Shown piece after piece: positions 1 to 10,868 of a stretch of DNA of 64,000 bases. Source of the stretch: Toxotes chatareus (Eukaryota; Chordata; Actinopteri; Toxotidae). The stretch is from assembly GCA_016801885.1 (NCBI GenBank), contig CM028897.1, positions 11,966,501 through 12,030,500 of the forward strand, written 5' to 3'. The notes beneath the pieces were generated by a model. That model was not told the DNA's origin, ran no database searches, and was given only the letters and a program-made list of their open reading frames with translations. How positions within the stretch are numbered: the first letter of the stretch is position 1; each line of letters begins with the position of its first letter. Both the position numbers and the translations under genes were made by a program.

Positions 1-1
1 T

Positions 2-1258
2 GCTTTCCGAGCCTCTGAAAAAACACCAAAGAAAGAGACAGTCAGTCTTAACAGCTCATATTACGGGGAAGTAGATGTTGGCTGCAGGCTGCTAAAGTTC
101 CTGTCAGGAGTAGATGTTTTTTCAAACAATACTGGAAAATCAGAGTTGATGCAGTATTTGTTAACAGACTACATACCAGCAGAGGTCAAAAAACCCTGGC
201 AGATGTTTCATCAGCAGTTGAAAGGGTTACAAAAGAGCTTGTACCACGCACTTGAGTGCATTTCTGAAGATCTCAGCTACTTTCAAACTGACATTAGCGA
301 AGAGGATGAAGAACTTGATGCAAGAGATCCAGAACAAGTACACAATCCAAGAGAATGGTTGACAAGGAAGAGTGCTGTATATGCTGGATTTTTTTGCATC
401 ATAAGAGATGGCGACATCCAAGCAACTGACAGCAACAATACTGACAGAGCTGGTCCAACTGAAAAGCTTTCTCCATTCCAAAGACAGATGAAGACTTACA
501 AGCTTGGTGGAGGAAATGTTACATCTATCCTCTCTTTACTTTATGACAGGGACCCTGAGAGGGCAGGAAAAAAACTTGAGACAATAATTGACATGTACCC
601 AGAAAACCTGAAATGGAACGACCTTGACCAGACAGAACTTGCTAACTTTATCTTTTGCCAGATAGTTCTTAACTGTACTCTGCCTGGGTCCTCAAAGCTC
701 CTGTCTCTTCAAAAGCTTCAGGATCTCAGCAAAAGATTTATTACAAAAGGGAAAAACATGTCATCTGCTAGTGCTCTCTTCCTTCTCTCCCTTCTTTTTT
801 GGCCTGAGACAAGCGACGCTCTCAGTTCTGCTGGTAGTCAGATCCTTTTATCAGCCATTGATGCACTTCAGAGACTCTGTGAGCAAAAAATCCAACATGT
901 GTCTCCAAGGAAAAGCAGAATTGTGACCCACTTCTTCATGGGAAAGGCAAGAGGTCTTAACAAGATTGTCCACAGAAGTGCTATTGAAAAGCAAATTAAA
1001 GGCACTCTAAATGAAAGAAGACTGAAATGGCTCGGTGGGGAGGTATGGAAAACCAGGGAAGTCGTGCAGCTACTCAAACGTGTTGAAGGATGGACAGAAA
1101 ATGGAAACTTATTTGTCAAAGGTGGAATCAGGGAGGGCAAGATTAGGGTCTTTCCTCGATATTCTGCCTCTCTGCCAAATGGAAATGAAAATGTCACCTT
1201 CTACTTGGGCTTCTCATTTGATGGAGTGGTTGCCTTTGACATCCAAGTGATGGAGTAA
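2..1258 (+). CDS. samd9l: SAMD9/SAMD9L-like protein, C-terminal part (5' end outside window)
   Basis: The reading frame is open from base 2 to the TAA at 1256-1258, about 418 codons, with no in-frame stop and no intron. The start therefore lies before the window; the ATG at 149 is internal. SAMD9-family proteins are large cytosolic interferon-linked antiviral and growth-restricting factors. They have SAM, AlbA-like, SIR2-like, P-loop NTPase, TPR-like and C-terminal OB-fold regions, and coding mostly in one large exon. What is visible fits the last third: a helical TPR-like stretch (roughly residues 150-300 of this fragment, with repeated leucine-rich helices), then a beta-rich tail with WLGGEVWKT, GKIRVFPRY and FYLGFSFDGVVAFD, typical of the family's OB-fold end. 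The gene lies tail-to-tail with znf207. Assignment to SAMD9L rather than SAMD9 is not possible from the C-terminus alone. Fish often have several paralogues. Confidence 0.8.
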   Translation, partial: AFRASEKTPKKETVSLNSSYYGEVDVGCRLLKFLSGVDVFSNNTGKSELMQYLLTDYIPAEVKKPWQMFHQQLKGLQKSLYHALECISEDLSYFQTDISEEDEELDARDPEQVHNPREWLTRKSAVYAGFFCIIRDGDIQATDSNNTDRAGPTEKLSPFQRQMKTYKLGGGNVTSILSLLYDRDPERAGKKLETIIDMYPENLKWNDLDQTELANFIFCQIVLNCTLPGSSKLLSLQKLQDLSKRFITKGKNMSSASALFLLSLLFWPETSDALSSAGSQILLSAIDALQRLCEQKIQHVSPRKSRIVTHFFMGKARGLNKIVHRSAIEKQIKGTLNERRLKWLGGEVWKTREVVQLLKRVEGWTENGNLFVKGGIREGKIRVFPRYSASLPNGNENVTFYLGFSFDGVVAFDIQVME

Positions 1259-1309
1259 TTTTCAATGCTCACAGTGCACCTCAACATTTGTAAATCAGTG
1301 CTAAGCTAC

Positions 1310-1315
1310 AATAAA
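1310..1315 (+). terminator. Poly(A) signal AATAAA of the samd9l-like gene
   Basis: A canonical AATAAA lies 52 bases after the stop codon on the coding strand. It would give a short 3' UTR. Confidence 0.6.
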
Positions 1316-2549
1316 CAAAAACATTATATTGTGAGCACAAACACTTTTTGTATATAGTATTTTGTATTTTTATAGCAAACGCAAGACTTCAACTTGAATC
1401 TGGATCTCACTTTCCATCTTGTAAAATAGATATGGGTTGAAGTAAATACATTCAGAACAAATCTGAAGAAACAAATTTCTGAGATTTATTTTTCTGACTG
1501 GCTAAAGTAAATACGGCTTTGATCCTCTGTCATAGACCCCCTGCCTTAGAAGATTTTTTTCACAGATTGTTAGACAATCATCATGAGCACTGCTGCTTTA
1601 TATTTGCAAGGATGTATCCAGAGAAACAGCTCAGATTATAAAAATACAGGATTTTTGAGTCAAGCCTTGAAAACTTTGTCTTTCTTTGACTTCTTTCTTT
1701 ACACAATATTTACATTTTTAACAATTTTGAACTTTACTATGTTTTCAGTTTAGTACTTAGTTTTTTTTTTTTTTTATGTTCTGACAAGTGAACATAGTCT
1801 GCCTTATGTTTGTGTATGATACCAAGTAGGTAATGAGATTGTATATGAGTTTTTTAAGCTACAGCTCTTTTGAGAAAATACAGCTGTAATGCAGATCATG
1901 TCATATTAATCTTGATGTAAACTATATTCTCAAGCTCGTAAGCATTTTATTTTGTTTTTAGTGTGGTGTAAAGAAATATTTATTTGCACAAACATTTTGA
2001 TATTTGCATTTATCATTAGACAGCTTGAATATCCTTTTTTCTCTATGTAATGTTTCACATGGAATAATATATCAAGTGACACAGCCAGGGTCTGATTGTC
2101 AAAATTAAGACTGGATCTTCAGTGGTATTGAACTGATTAAGAAATGATTCGCTCAAAAACAGTATTTTGAGTAACAAATCCAATCTTAAATATATGAATA
2201 AATATCTAATTAAATGCATATTTACACTATATATATTTTTTATTGTGTATTGTTTTCAGTGAACTAATGTTTTTTGCATTTGAAAGTATTCTGATATGTA
2301 GAGGAAGTTGTCCCAAGACAGAAAGTGAGATGACAGCTACATGTCAGCTGACTGTAAATGAAGATAGTTTGAGGAAATGCAGTTGTTCCGCAAAAAAGTA
2401 AAACAGAAGTCTCACTTTGATTGTTGGCTTACTACTAATATGGTCTTGAACATTCCCTCTTTATAATTAGTGTTTCTAAATTTGTTTCACATACATGAAA
2501 CAATGTGATTGGGATACATCACAAAGACACATTAGAGTTTAGGAACTGG
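1316..2549. other. AT-rich intergenic stretch, no gene seen
   Basis: No ORF with recognisable protein similarity and no tandem repeat beyond short T or A runs (for example around 1760). It may hold longer 3' UTR forms of the samd9l-like gene. Confidence 0.5.
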
Positions 2550-2555
2550 TTTATT
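2550..2555 (-). terminator. Candidate distal poly(A) signal for znf207
   Basis: AATAAA on the minus strand, preceded in the transcript by an A-rich stretch. It is one of several candidates and would put both folded elements inside the mRNA. Confidence 0.25.
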
Positions 2556-3662
2556 CAAAGAAAAAAAGTAAACATTCAGACTTTGGCACAAAAGTCAAAA
2601 ATAAAACTGCATACAACATTTTGAGGGACATATCCTAAACCAAATACTCATGATTAAGCTTTATCTTTCTTTCTTAACTGTTCCAGAGCTTCCCAAACAG
2701 TCCAGTATCATCATCTTGTTTATTAACACAATTTTTAATTAAGTTAAAAAAAAAAAAGGCAAAAGAAAATGTGACACCCTTTCATAAAACAGTTTTCTTC
2801 AAGATGTAAAAGTGGTAGAGCCCATACTTACCAATGAAGCCTATATGACTCATGTCAAATACTAAGATTACTGGTTTTAATGAAAGCTACTTGCACCAAA
2901 AATCACGTTGAGATGCTCATCACATTCGGTAGAAGAAGCAGAAACAAAATGTGTTGCACACTCAAGTAGTAATTGATTTATTAGGCATTCCTGGAGATCG
3001 TAATGAATGTTTGGCTGCCATTAGTATAAACTGCTTCAGAACTGTTGTGGGCTTATTTTCTGTTTTTCAGAAAGATGCAAGTGAGGATCAAGATCTCGCA
3101 TTAAGTGTGCACACAAAACACAGGTCGACGGAAGTTAAGGAAGTATAGCAGTAGTACTTACAGCTTTAACTAACCTGTTACTGGCAGAGTTTCTCCTTCA
3201 TGTAAGTAGTTAAATTCAAATGATCAAGTGAGGAAAGCTGATGAAACAAACAGGATTAAGTGGTAAAGCCATTTTACAAGCATATGAAAAGTCATTTGTT
3301 CATCACAAACCTCCCAACACACATTTAATGTACAAATGGCTGCAGGTGACAGGCTGCTAATGTATGTGGCAATCTAGTAACTAATTTGACTTTTGACCAA
3401 GCCATCAGTATTTCAGACAGTGAACTGCAGTGGACTGTAGGACTAGTTCATTTCAAAGGCTTCTAAAGCAATAAAGTTTCATTTAAAAGCTCTATACTTT
3501 ATGTAAAGAGCTACTAAATGAAAACAGAGCTTCCTGATGCTCTCACTACTAAATAATGGTAGATACAGGTTCAATGGCACATAATAACTTAACAAAGAAT
3601 ATAATCCACATGAGCTAACATGCCTGAAGGAAATGGTACCTAAACGCAACAACACAAACAAG

Positions 3663-3729
3663 GGCCTTCACCAAACTTGCTGCAAGTTTGGGGACATAAA
3701 GATCCAACAGCGTGTAAGCTGTGAGGGCC
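3663..3729 (-). promoter_or_regulatory. Folded RNA element, copy A (three-arm junction) in znf207 3' UTR
   Basis: On the minus (mRNA) strand a 9-position closing stem (GGCCCUCAC with GUGAAGGCC, one C/A mismatch) encloses three hairpins. These are AGC/GCU, GGAU/GUCC with a CUUUAU loop, and a strong 9-bp CCAAACUUG/CAAGUUUGG with a CAG loop. The order, linkers and several loop bases match copy B at 4290-4347. Folding was done by eye. No Rfam family is recognised. It is not a tRNA, because there is no T-loop consensus. Confidence 0.45.
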
Positions 3730-4170
3730 CCTGGTAATGAATGAGAAGACAGAAAATGGTGAGACTTGCCTCAGGCTGAAACAGGGCTACACTGAGACAG
3801 GGCCTCAGTCAGTCCCCCATGGCATTGCTACAGGGAGAAGAGAAATCTGGGTTTTAGCACTACAGCTACTAGCGACCCGGAAGTTATGCAGCTGTACAAT
3901 GCACTCAGTGTGTCAAAGTTCAGTCTGCCAGTGCCATGTACAGAGCATCAATAAAAGAAATTCAACATACTGCTTATAGTCACAAGAGAACATTTAGCAA
4001 CATTTTAGATTTAAACAACAAAACAAAACATTTGTTATTGGTTTTCACTGTTCATCTTCAAGACAACAGGAACAGTCACCATGTAGTTTATTACTATTAG
4101 TACAAACCTGCTGTGACGGCTCTTTTCCCACTAACGTCCCGCAAAGAAGAGTCTTATATTTTTGCCACAT

Positions 4171-4176
4171 TTTATT
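4171..4176 (-). terminator. Candidate poly(A) signal for znf207
   Basis: AATAAA on the minus strand, 583 bases after the stop codon. Use of this site would include folded copy B but exclude copy A. Confidence 0.35.
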
Positions 4177-4289
4177 ACAATACAGTGTTACAACAATACA
4201 TATACCATGTCATGTATTTAAGGTTAAGGGAGTATTTCCTCATTAAATTATTAACACAAAACAAAATGAATGTACAACAGTAACTTGAA

Positions 4290-4347
4290 GCCCTCACCAA
4301 ACAAAGTTGGGGACGCAAAGTCCAACAGCACTACGTGCTGCGAAGGC
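4290..4347 (-). promoter_or_regulatory. Folded RNA element, copy B (three-arm junction) in znf207 3' UTR
   Basis: On the minus strand an 8-bp closing stem (GCCUUCGC with GUGAGGGC, including two G-U pairs) encloses AGCAC/GUGCU (loop GUA), GGAC/GUCC (loop UUUGC) and CCAA/UUGG (loop CUUUGU). It has the same architecture as copy A. Where the copies differ in the closing and middle stems, pairing is mostly kept by G-U wobbles that work only on the minus strand. That fits selection on the znf207 transcript. Confidence 0.45.
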
Positions 4348-4610
4348 CTCACTGTTTTAGCTTAGAACAGAAATGTATTTCCATAAAACTTGCCTTGATA
4401 AAGGGTGGGTACTGCCCATGTAACTCCAGCGCCTTCACAACACTACGAACCATATCTATTACACTTCTATACACCTAAATGAAACATGAGAAGGAAAAAA
4501 AGCCACAGAACAGAGATGGTTTGAAACAACAGTTCATAGTCTTGGTTAAGTACAGTGTAAATATTTCCCATGCGTTCTTTGATGCTTTTATAGCTCTTTT
4601 GTTTGCTGTT

Positions 4611-4616
4611 TTTATT
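4611..4616 (-). terminator. Candidate proximal poly(A) signal for znf207
   Basis: AATAAA on the minus strand, about 143 bases after the stop codon. Use of it would exclude both folded elements. Confidence 0.35.
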
Positions 4617-4758
4617 CAGTGTCTCTTCCTCATAGCTCAGTAGTAGAATAAACAGTATGTTGTGGTACTATAATACCCATACTGGTTTGTCTACTAGCAG
4701 CTGAGGACATTAGAAAAGGGTTGAGTGTCCAAACCTATAGAAGAGAGGAAGCCAGGCC

Positions 4759-7700
4759 TCAGTAGCGGCCTCCAGGAGACATGACGGGGGGTCTCATACC
4801 CATGGGCGGCCGTGGAGGGGCTCCCTGGTACCCTGGGGGAACTACAGGAGGGGCCTGTCCATAAGGAGGCATCCCTCCTGGTATGTAGCCTGGCATCCCC
4901 TGTGGTGGACCACCATACTGGCCTGCAAGGACACAGGTTTGTTGGCTTTTTAATCAAAACTCTGTAGCAAAATCTATATGGTTTATACTTTATATATACT
5001 ACATTTTAGACAAACTAAAAATATAGTGTTGTTCAGTTTCTAAGTTTAGAGATTTAGTTTAGATAATTATTTATATAATGAACAGCTAAGAATAAAGAGT
5101 TATGTTGTTAACAAACTAAATGCCTAAAATGTAATGTTTTTTCTGTAGGCTACTTGAGGCAGAGATGTACATACCTGGTATGGGATGCCGCATGCCGGGC
5201 TGCTGAGGAGCCATCATGCCACCTATGGGACCCACTGACGGAGCAGTAACGGTGGATTGGCCTTGGCAGGGAATACTGCGCTGGTACCTGGGCAACTGAG
5301 CCCGCAACTCTTCCTACAGCACACAGAAAGCAAAAACAAGGAGGAATGATTTGACAGTGAAATAAATAGGATTAATAAATTTTAAAAAAGTAAATAAAAT
5401 AATTTAAAAAATGAAATTAATATAATTAATTAATTACTTTTTATTCCTGAAAATGCTATTTTTGACACTGTGATATTGACAGAAACTTTTGCTATGATTA
5501 ACAGACTCTCAGACTGTGTAGCTACTTACTGTAAAAAGTATAAAGAGAGGCAGTTCCAGCTAGAACACTTACCAGTGAGATATCCTCATCAGGGTGGATC
5601 AACTTACTGGTTGCACTGGAGGTGGTGAGGGTGGCGGGCTTACTGGTCACAGTAGACGGAGGTTTGGAGACCGTACTGCTGCCAGCATTGGGGCTGGCCA
5701 CAGCTGCACTGGCCTGAGTGTAGGCTGGGAATGTGGGCTTTGAGAGGTCAGAAGAGGTAGAAGGGGAAGGGTGGGGGGACCCTGACACTGTCTGCTGACT
5801 CTGAGGGAGGAGAGAGGAAAACTGCTGAAAGGCATTTAATTCCACATGGGCTTCACTTTTAGTCATATTTTGAGGTTACTCCCGTGACTTAAGTTTTAGG
5901 CTTGGCACTAATGTTGCTGATTTGAACTAATTGTGTCATACACCAGTTGTTTTTTTGTTTTTTGTTTTTCGTAGGTCAGGTTTAATTATTTCCAGAGAGG
6001 AACTTTACATCATGTCACATATTTGTTTCTATATCAGACTATGATCATTTCATCTTTGCATATGTTAATGCCAAGTCTATAAAAGCGTGTCTTAGTTATG
6101 TCCATAACAAGTTATCACGCCTGTTGCTGCACATGTGGGGGAGTAACCCTGTAACATATGACCAAAACAAATCCCATTTCTTCAAGCCTGAAAGAAAACA
6201 AATCCAAAAGAGCATGCTGTGCTACACTGCCCTACAGCAGTTCATAAACAAGAAGCCCATTTTACAAATCTGCATAATTCACCAATTTTTCTTTTTGTTT
6301 CTTAACAAAACTAATTTTTAAATAGTATTTTATAAATGCAGATTTGTAGCAAAAGAAAAAGCAAAATAAATGCGTGTTGCTAGAATTACAAGATATTTAA
6401 AATTATTTTCAACCCACATAAATGGTTAGACTTTAGCAGCTCTTGCTAAAACAGCCTTGGCAAATAAAAGAGAATTAATTTGCCCAAGTGCATCACAGGC
6501 AAACTATACACAATTGGGTGCATGCCAATTGTAAAGCTGCAGGTTGTCAAAAAAGAGCAGGCAGACAGCTGCGTACTTGTGATGTGATAGGGAACAGAGC
6601 TTTGGGGGAGGCGGACTCTGAGTCTGAACCTGACAACCCTGCACTTGTACTTGCAACTCGACTTCCCATCTGTAGCACAGGAAAAAAGTAAAGAATAGGA
6701 GATATAAACAAAATAATCCTTCAGTTAAAGGAATTTCTGGGTATGGTCTCTTTTATATTAGCCAATGTGAGCGCAGTCAGCATCCCTTGTTCAACAGGAT
6801 AACGTTATGTTCTGCCCCATCAAAGTGTTGAGGCAGATGAAAATTCATAGAGGTAAATAGAGGTGTCCTAAAGATCTTACCTGTCCAGCACTGGGGAACA
6901 GAGGTTTGGTGGCATCAGGCTGGGCTGAGGGGGGGGCAGTGGCAGTGGAAACAACAGGTCTGCTCAGCATGTTTGCAGCAGGGGGGGCCTGAGCCATGTG
7001 TGCGATGCCTGGACGGTGGCCCACAGGAGGGGGCATGCCTAAAACCAGCAGAACAAATTCATTATATAAGGGGAAACGTAAAGCCTCACCATAGAAGTGT
7101 TACAACATATTTACAAACTTCAGTTTAAAAAACTGACAATCACTCACATTGAGTAAAAAACATGGAGTGATAAATGCTTTGTGAAGGTGTATAACTGCAG
7201 GGCATTGGTTACTGTTACCTGGTGGAATGCCTGGAATCATTGGAGGCATCCCCGGACCTGGGGGCATCATCCCACCCATTGGTATCATTCTAAATATGTG
7301 GGAAAAAACAAACCCATGTTTAAAATACATGATAAAGTGGAGATGGGACTGATTAATAATGTCAGACATTTACCCTGGAGGCATTCCTGGAATTACAGGA
7401 GGCATTCCTGGCATCATTGGTGGCACACCTGGCATCATTGGGGGAATTCCTAAAACAAGGAGATTAATTGTTACAAACTCACGTGTGCTACCACATAACA
7501 AAATACATTACCCTAGCACTTTATTAGGTACACCTATACTATCTAATGCAATGCAGTACAGCAGCTTTGCCACATATTCTACCTTTACAAAGTTTATATA
7601 TATATCACTATTTTCCACCTGAGTAGCTGCCTGGTGGTATCCCTGGAGCACCAGATCCAGGAGGTAAGCCAGGCTGAGTGATCGGGGGAGCGTAGCCTGC

Positions 7701-8699
7701 CTGTTGCTGACCCACAGCAGGCTGCTGGAAGGAGGGACCAGGCTCGTCATCCTCATCATACTCATCAGAGTCATCCTGATTCTGCTTTTTCTTCTGAGTC
7801 TCTAAAAATAGGGAGTAACACAATCAGTCTCTGCATAAGAACATAAAACCGGTGATCAGCATATTCGGGTGCTAGTACCTTGGTTCTTTTGTTCTAGCAC
7901 TCTTCTTCTCTCTTCCATGTCTTTCTCAGGAATACCCTCCATGCCATATATTTCCAGTTCAATATCTGTCCTTCCAGGTATTGCATTAGGAACTCCATCA
8001 ATTGTCTCTTTATGTACCTGCAAAATAAGTGTTACACTTAGGTAATTTTACTTTACAGCAAAAAAAATTGTTTGATTTTCATAAGATGGTTTGTATAATA
8101 ATTGTTGTTTCCTCACCTGCATACAGTGGATTGCGAGGCCAGGGCCAGTGTACAGCTTTTTATGACAGATGTGGCACTTGAAATGTTTGGCCTTCTGGTG
8201 CTGAATGAGAATCTTTTCATCATCAAAATCTCTGTTACAGTACCTGTGATTCCGGTTTAGGAAACTACTTTAGTCCCCGATAAACCTGACCTTTGCAATG
8301 TTATTTAACGTTTTGCGTGTCTTGTACTTGTTTACTGAAAAACACCGTGCTAGTAAGAGCAACACAAGACCAGCGCCTGTTTTTAATACCGTTACTGTAA
8401 CGCTATTTTCTCCAAAACTGGTCGTTCAACTGAAGTAAAACGACCGAAAGCACGTTTAAAATATGTCATGCTGGCTATATCCGGAGAGCCTGCTATACAC
8501 GTATAATAATAACAATAATAATAATAATTATTATTATTATTATTCAACATTCAACGTTAGCTTAGTAAACGGATGATAACGCTGTCAAAAACACAAACAG
8601 GTCCTTAAAATAACAAGATAACGTTTAAACAGCACATGTAACAAGTGTAAAAGGATACCAGCACCAAGGTTTCATTTGCTTTTTCTTCTTTCGTCCCAT
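4759..8699 (-). CDS. znf207: Zinc finger protein 207 (BuGZ), ten coding exons
   Basis: Exons on the minus strand: 8699-8659, 8243-8117, 8017-7879, 7801-7619, 7449-7374, 7289-7219, 7038-6881, 5800-5573, 5313-5175, 4922-4759. All introns are GT-AG. Phases agree and the total is 1326 nt, giving 441 residues (human about 480). BuGZ is a nuclear, spindle-associated protein that binds microtubules and loads and stabilises Bub3 at kinetochores. Visible: the MGRKKKKQ start; two C2H2 fingers (C13, C16, H29, H34; C37, C40, H53, H58); an acidic DDSDEYDEDDE stretch near residue 110; a low-complexity PGMPP-type proline/glycine/methionine region (about 140-230); and the GLEBS Bub3-binding segment across the exon 8/9 junction (HPDEDISL then EE at 342-343). 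The C-terminus is YGG/PPYGQ-rich and ends GGRY. Exon 8 could start slightly upstream at another in-frame acceptor near 5821, adding seven residues. Confidence 0.95.
8502..8544. repeat. (AAT)n/(ATT)n microsatellite, self-complementary
   Basis: AAT repeats run directly into ATT repeats inside znf207 intron 1, so the two halves can pair as a hairpin. Confidence 0.8.
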
Positions 8700-8870
8700 G
8701 GTTTCAGTACGATCCGCTCAATGCCTGCAAATCCTGTTAAAACAACTGTTACCACCAGCTGAGGGTTTAACAACCAGGAGGGACGGAAATGAAGATGGCG
8801 TCGATCCTCTGTGTCCGACAGCCCACAAACACAACACTCTGCGGCCTCTAGTGGTCCAAATCTAGGCACT
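8700..8870 (-). promoter_or_regulatory. znf207: znf207 5' UTR and putative core promoter
   Basis: This stretch directly upstream of the start codon is the most GC-rich DNA nearby, and contains several CpGs. AAGATGGCG at 8792-8800 (plus strand) matches the core of YY1 sites common in vertebrate housekeeping promoters. No TATA box is evident. The transcription start cannot be placed from sequence. Confidence 0.4.
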
Positions 8871-9400
8871 GTTTAAAATTTTAATAAACCGTTCAATTAC
8901 TACAGACATGGGCGGATTACTGAAGAGGCCAAATAACCAATTAAAAGACTCAGATGACCATAAAAAGACAAAGTACCACAAAGACACCCAAAACAACAAT
9001 TTAAAAAAACGAAATGTAAAATAACTTTAAAGAGACGTGACTACCAGTCTTGATTTGGCAAAGTTATAACGTTTAGGGCCAGTAATTATCAGCAAGACAG
9101 ATAAAACGCATACATATCAAATAGGTACATTAAAAGAACAATAAAAATACACATTTTAAAAAGTTAAGAAATGTTCAAACAGGAAAATAGGTGTGAGAAC
9201 CAAATAATACAGTAGATGTAAGCTGTAGATGTAAGATGACATTAAAGCGATGGGCCAGCGATGGGCGGGAGTCGCGGCCAGCGCAGCCACGCACAAGAGT
9301 CCTCTTATGTCCTCTCCCCTCTCCTGCTCTTCTCCCAAGAGAAGCACAGCAGTATACAGCAACAGAAAAGACATGGCTCCCTCCCAACAGTGGGCGCTAT

Positions 9401-9449
9401 CATTTACATGCTCATATGATGAGTGTATCATCATATGAGCATGTAAATG
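9401..9449. repeat. Perfect 22-bp inverted repeat with a 5-base loop
   Basis: Arms 9401-9422 and 9428-9449 are exact reverse complements around the loop GTGTA. The arms begin with CATTTACATG. Such a hairpin could be the end of a MITE-like element or a recent inversion duplication. Confidence 0.85.
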
Positions 9450-9465
9450 AGTTGAGAGTGTGAAG

Positions 9466-9530
9466 GTCATCCTGATTATCTGTGCAGAGCAAACATGTAA
9501 TTTTGTTTAATGGACGGTGTGTTATTTATA
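9466..9530 (+). repeat. 65-bp direct repeat, copy 1
   Basis: Matches 9916-9980 at 59 of 65 positions without gaps, offset 450 bp. It starts GTCATCCTGATTATCTGTGC. Function unknown. Confidence 0.8.
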
Positions 9531-9915
9531 AATTACTTTAGTGTTGTTTAGAGTTTGTGTAGACATTTCAATGGTGTTATTTTCAGCCACATACGTTAAG
9601 AATACCAGGATGTCCTTGGTTAAATATATCCTGGTATTTGTGGATATATATATATGAAAAAGTTAACTTCAATGGACATTTGTATTTGAGTGAGTTGTGT
9701 TAATGTGACTACATGTGTAATTTGGTTACAAGAAAGTTGCACGTTAAGAAAAAGTATCATGAAGTTTGTCAGAGGATAACTCATGCAGTCAGTGTTCAGT
9801 TTGAGAGATGTTGATGAAGAGGGTTAACGGAGCCTGTTGTTAAAGTTAGACATTGTTTTTCCAAGCATTGTATAATTTGTATTTTAACCATACATGTAGG
9901 GAGGTGGGACTTTAA

Positions 9916-9980
9916 GTCATCCTGATTATCTGTGCAGATAAAACCTGTAATTTGGTTTAATGGACAGTGTGTTATTTGTA
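9916..9980 (+). repeat. 65-bp direct repeat, copy 2
   Basis: Second copy of the repeat at 9466-9530, with six substitutions. It probably comes from a local duplication or from two insertions of one element. Confidence 0.8.
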
Positions 9981-10391
9981 GTTTGTACTGTGGACTACAT
10001 TCTTGGAGGTCTAACTCCATTTTTTTGTTATGTAATATCTAGAAAACAGTTGCAATGACATTACACAAAGTTGTGGAGCATTTACTGTTTGCAAGATCAT
10101 TCAAGATCATTCAAATCATATACAATCATGTACATCACCACTTACCCACAGACGTAAGGACATAACACATTATAGATTATATGTCATAAATCCATGCTTT
10201 GATTCTATAGCAGTAATACCTACATATATGTCATATACATTATTCAAAGTAAGGTTTTCTTTCCTACATTACAACAGCATTTCCATGAATGCCATATCTT
10301 GTTCTAACTAGATATGTTGATAACATACTATTAAGAAATGCTGTTGAAATATAGATTTTGCTTTACCTTTACATCACTTCAAAAAGCAAAA

Positions 10392-10448
10392 GGCACTGGT
10401 TATGGTACACCTAGTACACTAGGGTGGGGTTCAATTCCCTGCAGTGCC
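10392..10448 (+). other. tRNA-like fragment (possible tRNA-derived element)
   Basis: GGCACTG (10392-10398) and CAGTGCC (10442-10448) form a perfect 7-bp acceptor-like stem. Directly before the 3' strand is a T-arm-like hairpin with loop TTCAATT; GGTTCAATTCC resembles a pol III B box. GTAC/GTAC forms a middle hairpin. At 57 nt it is too short for a normal tRNA: one arm is missing and no anticodon can be assigned. A degenerate tRNA copy or the head of a SINE are the likeliest readings. Confidence 0.3.
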
Positions 10449-10868
10449 CTGCTAATAGATTGGTGATGTAAAATCCACACAAAATCCTAAATCTACACAG
10501 CTTGTCATGACAACTCCATGTTAACACATCTATGTAGAATGTATGTATTTCCATTATATAGCTTACATGGCACACTGACATAAACAGACATTTATGTCTC
10601 TAGTATCTTCTCTTCTCTTTTTTCCAATATCCCTAATCTAATCTGCTCTCCAGATAGACAGAAAAATACACATGTAAAAAAGACATGTCTTCTCCCTCAA
10701 TAGGTGCTGTGTGTGTGTAGCATAATATGAGCATGTCACTGTGTTCTCTTTTGTATTCTGATCAGTTTCTCCCTCTTTATCTGGTCTTCTTTCAAGTGAA
10801 CTATATGAAAAATACACATAACTACATGAAAAATACACATATTTCCTATTCCCAGTAGATGGCTAGTA

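Larger units (their letters stand above)
2550..4758 (-). other. znf207: Probable 3' UTR of znf207 (maximal extent)
   Basis: This 2.2-kb stretch follows the znf207 stop codon on the minus strand and has no convincing coding sequence. Poly(A) signals on the minus strand (TTTATT on plus) occur at 4611, 4171, 4087, 2977, 2719 and 2550, so several UTR lengths are possible. It holds two related folded elements at 3663-3729 and 4290-4347. The true end is not decidable without transcript data; 2550 is simply the most distal candidate signal noted. Confidence 0.4.
8871..10391. other. Intergenic DNA with short repeats, no gene seen
   Basis: AT-rich, with no coding sequence that resembles a known family. 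It holds a perfect palindrome (9401-9449) and a 65-bp direct repeat (9466-9530 and 9916-9980), listed separately. These suggest remains of small mobile elements. Confidence 0.5.

Noticed and set aside
146..1258. A complete 370-residue gene starting at 146
   Set aside because: The same frame is open back to base 2, and the content is clearly the C-terminal part of a much larger family protein.
3737..3979. 80-codon plus-strand ORF antisense to the znf207 3' UTR
   Set aside because: It lies in putative UTR, is composed of ordinary non-coding sequence, and has no family match.
6488..6691. 67-codon plus-strand ORF
   Set aside because: It lies inside znf207 intron 7 on the opposite strand, with no recognisable domain.
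9156..9470. 104-codon minus-strand ORF with hydrophobic stretches
   Set aside because: It overlaps the palindrome and short-repeat region, other frames are equally open, and there is no family resemblance.
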